A program made the position numbers and the translations under genes. A DNA stretch of 9,118 nucleotides from contig SYAK01000193.1 of the NCBI GenBank assembly GCA_005788935.1, forward strand, positions 1 through 9,118. Direction: 5' to 3'. The stretch is from Pseudomonadota bacterium. GTDB lineage: Bacteria > Myxococcota > UBA9042 > PHBI01. This document shows positions 1-6,544 of this stretch, one piece after another. Below the pieces are notes generated by a model. It worked only from the letters and a program-made list of their open reading frames with translations. It ran no database searches and was not told where the DNA came from. Every line of letters begins with the position of its first letter. Position 1 is the first letter of the stretch.

Positions 1-212
1 GTGACGGCTGGAGACGGGGGCCGGCCTGTGCGCGGCTCGGCGCAACGCAGGGGCGGAGCGCGATAATCCGGGCGGGGTTCGATTGTCAAACGCGACCGTC
101 CCGCCCTGTCCACACCGATCTCCCTTGACCGCTGCGCCCCCGTGTCGACCCCTCGCCCTGCCCCGCGCGCCAGGCGCGCGGGCGCCTCCCCTCCGCATCG
201 CCTTGCAAGCCC
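1..212 (+). other. Left-edge region, no confident gene; possible tail of an upstream gene
   Basis: Frame 1 is open from base 1 and ends at a TAA at 64-66. It could be the last 21 codons of a gene lying to the left, but the residues (Gly/Arg-rich) match nothing I recognise. From 67 to 212 the sequence is GC-rich with no convincing promoter boxes. The oxidoreductase frame is open upstream to an ATG at 83, but those extra residues are Pro/Arg/Ala-rich, unlike the family, and lie before the FAD-binding fold. I therefore treat this stretch as non-coding leader. Confidence 0.3.
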
Positions 213-218
213 GAGGAG
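213..218 (+). promoter_or_regulatory. Ribosome binding site (GAGGAG) of the oxidoreductase
   Basis: GAGGAG lies 8 nt before the ATG at 227. This spacing is good and decides the start over the in-frame ATG at 83. Confidence 0.7.
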
Positions 219-226
219 TCCGCGCG

Positions 227-1522
227 ATGACCAACCCCGCCCGCCATGTCGTCGTCATCGGAGCCGGGCTCTCGGGGCTAGCCGCCGCCCTCGCCGCCCA
301 CCGCGCTGGCCACCCCGTGACAGTCCTCGAGGCCGAGGCCGAGGTCGGGGGACGGGTTCGCTCGGTCGTCCGAGACGGCTTCATCCTCGACCGGGGTTTC
401 CAGGTCCTCCTGACGTCCTACGACGAGGCCTCGCGCGTGCTCGACTTCAAGGCGCTCGACCTGCGCACCTTCGCGCCCGGAGCCCTCGTGCGCCTCGGCA
501 ATCGCTTCGCCCGCGCCTCCGACCCCTGGCGCGACCCGGCCTCAGCCCTCGACCCGTCCTGGCTGTCTGTGCTGCCGCCCGCCGACGCCCTGCGCCTCGT
601 CCGGCTGCGCGGCCAGGCACTGGCGCTCGCCCGGGGTAATCGACCCGACCCGCGTCTGACCAGCCTCACGACGGCCGCCTTCCTGCGCGGCGCCGGGTTC
701 TCCGAGCGTGCCTTCGGACGCTTCTTCGTGCCCTTCTTCGGCGGCGTCTTCCTCGACCGCGCGCTGACCGCACCGGCCCCTGTCTTCCTGCGTCTCTTCG
801 GACGCTTCGCGACCGGCCTCGCCGCCCTTCCTGCGCGCGGCATGGGCGCCATCCCCGCAAGCCTCGCGGCCCGCCTTCCAGCGCGCGCGCTCAGGCTGGG
901 GGTCCGGGTCCGGGCGGTCGTACCCAGAGCCGTGACGCTCGACGACGGCAGCGTCCTCGCGGCGTCCGACATCATCCTCGCGACCGGCGGGCGGATGGCT
1001 CGGCGCCTCCTCGCGGCGGCTGGACACCCGTCAGCGGCCGCCCTCGACGATCTCGCGCAGGTCGGCGACGAGGCGACCACGACGTTCCACTACGCCGTCA
1101 CGGGTCCCCGCCCCGAGAGGCTCTCCCGCCCAATCCTGCTGCTCGGCGGCCCGGGCGAAGCCACGCTGCACCACGTGGCGCCGCTCTCGACAGTCTGCCC
1201 CTCCTACGCCCCCGAGGGTCAGACCCTCATCTCGGCCAGCACCGACGGCGTCGCTGCAACGGATCCGGGGCACGAGGCGCAGGTCCGGACGGACCTCGCG
1301 GGCTGGCTCGGCCTCGACCGCGGTCGCCTCGGTCTGCTCGCGACCGACGCGCTGCCCGACGCGCTGCCCGCTCAGCGCGCGGCCCGACTGGACGCTCCGG
1401 GATGGCGCGCCCTCGCGCCCGGGCTCGTCGCGTGCGGGGACGATCTCGGCGAACGCAGCATCGAGGGGGCCCTGCTCGCAGGCCGTCGGGCCTTCGAGGG
1501 GCTGCCACGGACAGCCGGATGA
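227..1522 (+). CDS. FAD-dependent oxidoreductase (phytoene desaturase / amine oxidase-like)
   Basis: A 431-residue flavoprotein. Seen: an N-terminal Rossmann motif VVVIGAGLSGLAAA with GxGxxG at residues 12-17, an acidic residue (E35) at the end of the second strand for the ADP ribose, and GGRVRS at 41-46, the usual second FAD contact. These are followed by the DRGFQVLLTSY segment (55-65), FFVPFFGGVFLD (166-177), and a C-terminal FAD motif with GERSIEGALLAGRRA starting near 408. Such motifs are known from bacterial FAD/NAD(P) oxidoreductases often labelled phytoene dehydrogenase or protoporphyrinogen oxidase. The true substrate, perhaps a carotenoid, polyprenyl or porphyrin compound, cannot be read from sequence. 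No signal peptide or membrane segment is visible, so it is probably cytoplasmic or membrane-peripheral. No carotenoid genes lie nearby. It is separated by 150 bp from the next gene and is probably its own transcription unit. Confidence 0.88.
   Translation: MTNPARHVVVIGAGLSGLAAALAAHRAGHPVTVLEAEAEVGGRVRSVVRDGFILDRGFQVLLTSYDEASRVLDFKALDLRTFAPGALVRLGNRFARASDPWRDPASALDPSWLSVLPPADALRLVRLRGQALALARGNRPDPRLTSLTTAAFLRGAGFSERAFGRFFVPFFGGVFLDRALTAPAPVFLRLFGRFATGLAALPARGMGAIPASLAARLPARALRLGVRVRAVVPRAVTLDDGSVLAASDIILATGGRMARRLLAAAGHPSAAALDDLAQVGDEATTTFHYAVTGPRPERLSRPILLLGGPGEATLHHVAPLSTVCPSYAPEGQTLISASTDGVAATDPGHEAQVRTDLAGWLGLDRGRLGLLATDALPDALPAQRAARLDAPGWRALAPGLVACGDDLGERSIEGALLAGRRAFEGLPRTAG
1346..1369 (+). 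repeat. Perfect 12-bp tandem duplication inside the oxidoreductase
   Basis: GACGCGCTGCCC occurs twice back to back (1346-1357, 1358-1369), in frame, and encodes DALPDALP at about residues 374-381. It does not disturb the reading frame and looks like a recent slippage duplication in a surface loop. Confidence 0.85.
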
Positions 1523-1527
1523 CGGTC

Positions 1528-1547
1528 TGTGTGTCAAAAGACACGCG
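1528..1547 (+). terminator. Small hairpin just after the oxidoreductase stop
   Basis: GTGTC (1531-1535), an AAAA loop and GACAC (1540-1544) form a five-pair stem. It extends to eight pairs if two G-T wobbles are counted. It begins 5 nt after the TGA at 1520-1522. No T run follows, so it is not a textbook Rho-independent terminator; it may instead stabilise an mRNA end. Confidence 0.3.
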
Positions 1548-1578
1548 TATTCGATTGCTCGTTTGAATACACGATTGC
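1547..1578 (+). repeat. AT-richer pocket with inverted and direct repeats before yacG
   Basis: GTATTC (1547-1552) and GAATAC (1565-1570) are inverted repeats with a 12-nt gap. CGATTGC occurs at 1552-1558 and again at 1572-1578, exactly 20 bp apart, about two helical turns. The pocket is clearly less GC-rich than its surroundings and lies about 95-125 bp upstream of the yacG-peptidase operon. It is a plausible promoter/operator site, but I cannot identify -35/-10 boxes. The rest of 1579-1672 shows nothing recognisable. Confidence 0.4.
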
Positions 1579-1672
1579 CCATTCGCGATGCAGCGATGCG
1601 TCGCCCCCGCGGCGGGATGCCTCGAGACGGGCCGCGCTTGCACCCCTCCGCCCGCCGTGCGAGACCCCGTCC

Positions 1673-1900
1673 ATGCCCGCCTGCCCCATCTGCGACCAGC
1701 CGACCACGCCGGCCTCGAGTCCCTTCTGCAGTCCGCGCTGCAAGCTCGTCGACCTCTCGCGCTGGCTGAGTGAGACCTACACCATCCCGGCCACCCCGAC
1801 CGAGGCCGACCTCGACGCGCTGCTCGAAGGGGAGCCTGGAGACGACGGCCCGGCGCGGGCGCAAGCGGCCCGACGCAGACCGAATCCCGACGCCCACTGA
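1673..1900 (+). CDS. yacG: DNA gyrase inhibitor YacG-like zinc-binding protein
   Basis: A 75-residue protein. Seen: ACPICDQP with C4 and C7, then PFCSPRC with C19 and C23, followed by KLVDLSRWLSETYTIP. This CxxC...CxxxC plus DLxxWL pattern is the YacG (DUF329) signature. YacG binds one zinc ion, and the E. coli protein (65 residues) binds GyrB and inhibits DNA gyrase. The tail here (residues 55-75) is a little longer than usual and ends in a basic Ala/Arg stretch. The ATG at 1673 is chosen because the zinc motif starts four codons later. The frame is open further upstream (GTG at 1529), but those residues do not fit the family. The Shine-Dalgarno signal is weak. The gene lies only 10 bp before the M16 lipoprotein gene and probably leads that operon. 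Inhibition of gyrase is known from E. coli and inferred here. Confidence 0.88.
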   Translation: MPACPICDQPTTPASSPFCSPRCKLVDLSRWLSETYTIPATPTEADLDALLEGEPGDDGPARAQAARRRPNPDAH

Positions 1901-1902
1901 CT

Positions 1903-1907
1903 GGAGG
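1903..1907 (+). promoter_or_regulatory. Ribosome binding site (GGAGG) of the M16 lipoprotein
   Basis: GGAGG lies in the 10-bp gap after yacG, three nt before the ATG at 1911. The spacing is short, but the match is strong and the lipoprotein signal begins directly at this ATG. Confidence 0.5.
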
Positions 1908-1910
1908 CCC

Positions 1911-4043
1911 ATGAAGTCCACCCTCGCCCGAAGCGCCGTCCTCGCGTCGCTCCTCTCGGCCTGTGCCTCGAATCGCCCGCTTCCACGTGCGGCCAGCCCC
2001 GAGACGACAGCAGGCCCGCTCGTGCCTGCCGCGACAGCGACCCGCCCGACGATCCTGGAACGCACACTGCCGAACGGCCTCCGCGTGCTGCTGTTGCCCG
2101 ACGCGTCGTCGCCGCTCGTCTGCGTGCAGCTGTGGGTGCGGGTCGGGTCGGTCGACGAGCGTGAGGGTCTCGAGGCCTCTCATGGCATTACGGGACTCTC
2201 GCACTTCTTTGAACACCTGATGTTTCAGGGCACCGCCCGCTTCCCGAACTACGACGACGCCTTGAACCCGCTCGGCGCGCGCAACAACGCGTTCACCTAC
2301 CAGGACGCGACCGCCTACTGGGTCTGGGCGCCGCGCGAGCACCTGCCGCAGTTGCTCGACATGGAGGCCGACCGGTTCGCGAACCTGAAGGTCGACTTCC
2401 TCCACCTCGAGCCCGAGCGCGAGGTCGTCAAGAACGAGCGCCGGCTCCGGGTGGACGCTGACCCCGCCGAGATCGCTGGCGAGCAGGCAATCCGTGACAC
2501 ATTCGACACCTTTCCGTATCGCTGGGGCCCCATCGGCTGGATGACGGATCTCGACGCCATCACGCTCGAGGAGGCGCAGGCTTACCACGCCCGCCACTAC
2601 CACACCGACAACGCGAGCCTCATCATCTCGGGTGGTTTCGCGCCCGAGGAGGCCGACCGCGTGATCGCGGAGACCTGGGGCAAGGTCCCCCCGCGCGAGC
2701 GGCCAGCGCCTCCCCCTCCGCTGCCTGTGGAGCGCTGGGAGGGGACGCGACGGACCCACCTGGTGCGGGAGGCCCCGGCGACCACCGTCTTTCTCAGCTG
2801 GCGCGCCCCGGGCGTCGCCTCGACGGTCGATTTCGCCGCCCTCGAGCTCATCGACCATGCGCTGACGGCTGGCAAGTCGGGCCGCGTCAACCAGGCGCTC
2901 GTGCTGACGGACGACCCGGTCGCGACGGATGTCTCAGCGGCGCTGACGCCCCTGCGCTACCCGTACGCGTGGCTCTGGCGGGTCGATCTGGCGCCGGGGA
3001 AGACCGCCGCGTCGGCCGTGGCGGCCATCGAGTCGGCCCTTGGAGACATCGCCGCGAGCGGGCTCCCCGATGACGCCCGGAGACGGGCGCTTGCACGCAT
3101 CCGAGCGGACATGGTGGGGGCGAACCTGTCGCACAAGGACCTCGCCGAGACGGTCGGGTTCGCGCTCGCGAGCACGGGCGCACCGCTCGCCTTCCATGAC
3201 CGCCTCGCGACCCTCGAGGCCGTGACGGACGCCGACCTGAGGCGGATCGCGGCGGCGTTGCTCGCCGGACCTCGGGTGCGCCTGACCCTCGTCCCGTGGC
3301 AGCGGATCCGTGAGCTCGCAGACGTCATCACGGCCCTCGACCCGCCGTCAAGCGCGCTCTCGGAGCTGCTCGCCGAAGCCCTCGAGGGGCTCGTGCGCGC
3401 GGCGGAGTTGCGCGAGGAGGCGGGCCTTGTCGCGGCCGAGGCGCGCGCCATCGCGAAGCTCGGGGAGCGAGGGGCGAAGGCCATCACCGAGGCGACCGAT
3501 ACGGAGACGCGTACGGCCATCGCGCGCCATCTCGCCGAGGCCGAGATCGGCACGACGAAGCGGACCACAGCGCTCGAGGCCAGGAAGGCCGCACTCACAA
3601 AGGCTCAGGCCGAACTCGAGGGGCAGCGGCGCGCACTCGGAGATCGGCTCGCGGCGTGGCAGGGCAAGGCTCGGACCCGCGGGCTCGCCGCGGAGGATGC
3701 CATCGAGGTGCTGCTCGGGCTGCGCGGTGAACGAGGCGTTGTCACCCGGGCGGCTCGCGGTCGTGGCACGGCGCTGAGGCAGGGACCTGGGGGCCGCGAT
3801 GTCGACCTCGCCATTGGCCTGCTGCAGTCGGTCGTCCAGGACCTCCATGGGCGGCACGCGACGGCCCAGGCCGCGCGGGACACGCTGATGGCGGCCCTCA
3901 CCGCGCTGGCACCCACGTCTCGCCCGGCACCCGACGACCCCCGGGGTGCCGCCTTGGCCGCCCTCGCAGCCCTGATGGACGACCTGAGCGTCACGGGACT
4001 CCCGCTCACCGACCATGCCGCCCCGAAGGAGGCCTCGCGATGA
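1911..4043 (+). CDS. M16 zinc metallopeptidase, lipoprotein, with long helical C-terminal extension
   Basis: A 710-residue exported peptidase, catalytic subunit of a likely pair. Seen: a lipoprotein signal peptide MKSTLARSAVLASLLSAC with lipidated C18 and Ala at +2, which by the Lol rule would favour the outer membrane. The M16 zinc motif HFFEH is at 98-102, and VVKNER supplies the third ligand, E176, 74 residues later, as in the family. Two M16 domains span about residues 50-463. The second lacks the Arg/Tyr substrate-binding motif, which the next gene supplies. Residues 464-710 go beyond the usual M16B length. This stretch is Ala/Leu/Glu/Arg-rich with likely coiled coil from about 481 to 585, a Gly/Arg-rich break, then more helix. 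The ATG at 1770 in the same frame would give a longer product overlapping yacG and would bury the signal peptide. The stop overlaps the next start as ATGA. Substrate unknown; probably acts on peptides in the periplasm or at the outer membrane. Confidence 0.9.
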   Translation: MKSTLARSAVLASLLSACASNRPLPRAASPETTAGPLVPAATATRPTILERTLPNGLRVLLLPDASSPLVCVQLWVRVGSVDEREGLEASHGITGLSHFFEHLMFQGTARFPNYDDALNPLGARNNAFTYQDATAYWVWAPREHLPQLLDMEADRFANLKVDFLHLEPEREVVKNERRLRVDADPAEIAGEQAIRDTFDTFPYRWGPIGWMTDLDAITLEEAQAYHARHYHTDNASLIISGGFAPEEADRVIAETWGKVPPRERPAPPPPLPVERWEGTRRTHLVREAPATTVFLSWRAPGVASTVDFAALELIDHALTAGKSGRVNQALVLTDDPVATDVSAALTPLRYPYAWLWRVDLAPGKTAASAVAAIESALGDIAASGLPDDARRRALARIRADMVGANLSHKDLAETVGFALASTGAPLAFHDRLATLEAVTDADLRRIAAALLAGPRVRLTLVPWQRIRELADVITALDPPSSALSELLAEALEGLVRAAELREEAGLVAAEARAIAKLGERGAKAITEATDTETRTAIARHLAEAEIGTTKRTTALEARKAALTKAQAELEGQRRALGDRLAAWQGKARTRGLAAEDAIEVLLGLRGERGVVTRAARGRGTALRQGPGGRDVDLAIGLLQSVVQDLHGRHATAQAARDTLMAALTALAPTSRPAPDDPRGAALAALAALMDDLSVTGLPLTDHAAPKEASR
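4026..4032 (+). promoter_or_regulatory. Ribosome binding site (AAGGAGG) of the second M16 gene
   Basis: A near-perfect Shine-Dalgarno sequence inside the end of the upstream peptidase gene, seven nt before the ATG at 4040. It favours 4040 over the in-frame ATG at 4049. Confidence 0.8.
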
Positions 4044-5584
4044 TCGCGATGACGACCGGGCTCCTCTCTGCGCTCGCCGCCGCGACCCTCGCGGCCCCAG
4101 CCTCCATCCCCGACCACGCGCGGCTGACGCTCGACAACGGCGTCGAGGTCGTGCTGCGACCCGACCGTCAGAGCCCCTGGCTCGAGGTCCACCTCGCCGT
4201 GCGGGCGGGTGCCAATGCCGACCCTGCCGGCCAGGACGGTCTCGCCTCGCTCGTCGCGGGCCTCATGACCGCAGGTGTGGCCGCGGACGGCGACGCCCCC
4301 GCGCTCGACGAGGCGGGGCTGTCTGACGCTCTGGCAAGCCTCGGGGCCTCGCTCGAGGTGAGCGTCGATCGCCACAGCCTCGTCCTGAGCGGTGCGATCC
4401 CGACCTTCGAGGCTGACGGCGTCGCCGGCTTCCTCGGGCTCTTGAGGCGCGTTGCACTCGCCCCCGCCTTTCCGGAGGCCAGCGTCGCGCGCGACAGGGC
4501 GCTGCGGCTCGCCAACATCGACCGCCTGACAGCCCAGCACGCGACCATCGCCGAGGCTGCGCTGCGTGCGGTGGTGCACGGGGACACCCCCGACGGGCGG
4601 CCCGAGTTCGGGACGATGACCTCGGTCGAGCGTCTGACGCGCGCCGACGTGGTCCGCTGGCACCACCGTGTCATGACGCCCGCCCATGCGGTCCTCGTCA
4701 TCGGAGGCTCGTTCGAGGAGGGCCCGATGCGGGCCTGGCTCAGCCGGAGCTTCGGCGCGACAGGCTGGTCCGAGGGTGACGTCCGCTGCGAGCGCGCTGC
4801 CGCCTCTGCGCGGCTCTGCGCCAGCCTGTGTGACGCCGAGGGCTGCCTCACGAACCCGTCGGCCACCGCCCCCGCCCGCGCGAACGCCCCGGCGCGCCAC
4901 CTGCTCGTGACGGTGGAGACCGAGAACGCCTCCCAGATCCAGTGGCGCCTCGGCTTCCAGACCCCCGTCCGCCTCGACCATCCCGACTACGGCGCGCTCC
5001 GCATGGGCTTCCACCTCCTCGGCGGCGACTTCACCTCGCGGCTCAACCAGGTGCTGCGCGTCCGCGAAGGCCTGACCTACGGAGCCTATGCGCAAGCCGA
5101 CTTCGGTGGCCCGCGGCCGGATCTGGCCGTCATCCGCTCGGACGCCCCGCCGACCCAGCTGACGCGCGCCATCGGCCTCGCCCGCGACCTCGTGGCCAGC
5201 ATGCGGGCGGGCGTCTTCCCGCCAGCCCCCTTTGCCTCGATGCAGCAGAACCTGCGGAACACCTTCCCCTTCCGCTTCGAGTCGCTGCCGGCGACGCTGT
5301 CGCAGCTGCGCTTCCTCGCGGTCAACCAGATCCCGGTGACGTGGCTCGCCAACTGGGCCGACACGGTGACGGGCGTCAGCGCAGAGGCGGTCCGTGAGGC
5401 CTTCGCGCGCCACGTCCCCGAGGACGGCGGCGTGACCGTCGTGGTCGGGCCCGCGTCACTGCTGGCGACGCTTGAGGCCGATGGCAGCGACTGGACCGTC
5501 ATCTCCGCGGCCGAGTTGCTCGCTTACGGGCTGCCTGCCGCGCTGCGGGCTGCCGCGGCGGGAGAACGAGCCACGAGACCGTAG
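4040..5584 (+). CDS. M16 peptidase-like subunit lacking the zinc site, exported
   Basis: A 514-residue protein with a Sec-type signal peptide (hydrophobic run to about residue 18, likely cut near APA). It has the two-domain M16 fold but no catalytic centre: where HxxEH should stand it reads GLASLVAGLM, so all three positions are changed. It keeps the Arg/Tyr motif in the C-terminal domain, LRVREGLTYGAYA, with R340 and Y347. Known M16B heterodimers, such as those described in Sphingomonas, split function in this way: one subunit binds zinc and the other contributes Arg/Tyr. This protein is therefore inferred to be the partner of the lipoprotein encoded just before it, with translational coupling through ATGA. 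Between the domains, about residues 248-283, is an insert with four cysteines (C250, C260, C264, C269) and an Ala/Pro linker, probably disulfide-bonded outside the cytoplasm. The stop is four bp before the next gene. Confidence 0.9.
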   Translation: MIAMTTGLLSALAAATLAAPASIPDHARLTLDNGVEVVLRPDRQSPWLEVHLAVRAGANADPAGQDGLASLVAGLMTAGVAADGDAPALDEAGLSDALASLGASLEVSVDRHSLVLSGAIPTFEADGVAGFLGLLRRVALAPAFPEASVARDRALRLANIDRLTAQHATIAEAALRAVVHGDTPDGRPEFGTMTSVERLTRADVVRWHHRVMTPAHAVLVIGGSFEEGPMRAWLSRSFGATGWSEGDVRCERAAASARLCASLCDAEGCLTNPSATAPARANAPARHLLVTVETENASQIQWRLGFQTPVRLDHPDYGALRMGFHLLGGDFTSRLNQVLRVREGLTYGAYAQADFGGPRPDLAVIRSDAPPTQLTRAIGLARDLVASMRAGVFPPAPFASMQQNLRNTFPFRFESLPATLSQLRFLAVNQIPVTWLANWADTVTGVSAEAVREAFARHVPEDGGVTVVVGPASLLATLEADGSDWTVISAAELLAYGLPAALRAAAAGERATRP

Positions 5585-5588
5585 CGCG

Positions 5589-6353
5589 ATGCATTCGAAG
5601 CTCACGATCCTTTACCAGGACCTGCGCGCGGTCGTCATCGCGAAGCCATCCGGCATGCCCTCGACCGGGCCCACCCCCGACGCGGCGGGGTCTGTCGAGC
5701 ACGCGCTCCGGGCGCAGCTCGGCCGACCAGTCTGGGCCGTGCACCAGCTCGACCAGGACACCTCGGGGACGAACCTCTTCGCGCTCCGTCGCTCGGCCGT
5801 GGAGCCACTCGCAGCCGCGTTGAAGTCGGGCCGGAAGACCTACGTCGCGCTCTGCCACGGAGCGCCGCCACGCGGGAGCTTCGAGGTGGACCTGCCGATT
5901 GGCCGCTGGGACGAGCCCGGCTCGCCTCGGTCCTTCCCTGCGGTCGCGCCGCTCTCGCCAGACCTTCGCGACCCGAAACCCGCGCTCACCCGATTCGAGA
6001 CGCTCGCGGTCGCCGCCGATGGCCGCGCCGGACTTGTGCTGTGCCGCCCAGCCACTGGGCGGACTCACCAGATTCGCCTGCACCTCGCGGCCCTTGGTCA
6101 CCCCCTCGTCGGCGAGCGACTCCACGCGCCCGTGCTCCCACCCGCAGCCCCGCGCCACCTGCTGCACGCGCTGTCCCTCGAGCTGCCGGGCTTCAGCGCC
6201 GTCGCCCCCGTACCGACCGACCTCCAGGACGCCGTCGCCCGCCTCGCCGACCCGGCGCTTCTGGCGGCGCTTCGGGCTCTCCCTGTCGTCCCGCCAGCCT
6301 TGGGCCCCGGTCTGGAGGCTGGTCTGGGGGCCAACCTGAATCGGCAGGGCTGA
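5589..6353 (+). CDS. RluA-family pseudouridine synthase
   Basis: A 254-residue enzyme that isomerises uridine to pseudouridine in rRNA or tRNA. Seen: LYQDLRAVVIAKPSGMPS near the N terminus, the catalytic segment VHQLDQDTSGTNLFA with catalytic Asp D55, KTYVALCHG, then PATGRTHQIRLHLAALGHPLVGE near residues 154-176, all typical of the RluA/RsuA superfamily. No S4 RNA-binding domain is present, so it resembles the short RluA/TruC-like forms. Oddity: the usual HRLD reads HQLD here, replacing an arginine that is highly conserved in RluA enzymes. The ATG at 5589 is four bp after the peptidase stop. The ribosome binding signal is weak, so translation may be coupled. It is probably cytoplasmic and the last gene of the operon. 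The target uridine cannot be told from sequence. Confidence 0.87.
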   Translation: MHSKLTILYQDLRAVVIAKPSGMPSTGPTPDAAGSVEHALRAQLGRPVWAVHQLDQDTSGTNLFALRRSAVEPLAAALKSGRKTYVALCHGAPPRGSFEVDLPIGRWDEPGSPRSFPAVAPLSPDLRDPKPALTRFETLAVAADGRAGLVLCRPATGRTHQIRLHLAALGHPLVGERLHAPVLPPAAPRHLLHALSLELPGFSAVAPVPTDLQDAVARLADPALLAALRALPVVPPALGPGLEAGLGANLNRQG

Positions 6354-6544
6354 CTCGGGGAGCGACTTCTTTTCCATTTTTTTGGTGGGCTCGGGGTCGT
6401 GTCCGAACATGTAAACATGGAGTTTAGCTCGGGAGTCGGGGTCACCGCGGGTCGCCCGCCGCCCGCGCCTCGACCAGGCCTTCCCCGCGCACGCCCCCCG
6501 CTCGGTGCTTGCCTCCCTCGGCTACGCGGGCTAGACGCGCGCCC
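6354..6544 (+). other. Intergenic region with T tract and ACATG repeats
   Basis: A pyrimidine-rich stretch at 6366-6383 ends in seven T residues (6377-6383), but no strong hairpin stands directly before it. A partial stem (GGCCCC at 6303-6308 with GGGGCC at 6327-6332) lies about 45 nt upstream, inside the pseudouridine synthase gene. This makes a classical terminator doubtful. ACATG occurs at 6407-6411 and 6415-6419 in a small AT-rich pocket that could be an operator. I see no clear promoter boxes. 6440-6544 is GC-rich and featureless. Confidence 0.35.

Noticed and set aside
70..110. GGTTCGATT stretch resembling a tRNA T-loop
   Set aside because: There are no matching acceptor, D or anticodon stems around it and no following CC pairing.
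83..226. Extended N terminus for the oxidoreductase
   Set aside because: The ATG at 227 has a good GAGGAG site, and the FAD motif starts at the usual distance from it. The extra residues look like random GC-rich translation.
1529..1672. Longer yacG starting at GTG 1529
   Set aside because: The zinc motif normally begins within a few residues of the start, and the extra 48 residues overlap the hairpin and repeats.
1227..2858. Long minus-strand open frame (543 residues) antisense to the oxidoreductase and M16 gene
   Set aside because: It crosses three well-supported + strand genes and the gap between them, and its residues are Arg/Gly/Ala-rich with no recognisable domain. It is a GC-skewed shadow frame.
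3605..5413. Long minus-strand open frame (602 residues) antisense to the M16 pair
   Set aside because: Low-complexity composition, no motif, and it lies opposite genes with clear motifs in the + frame.
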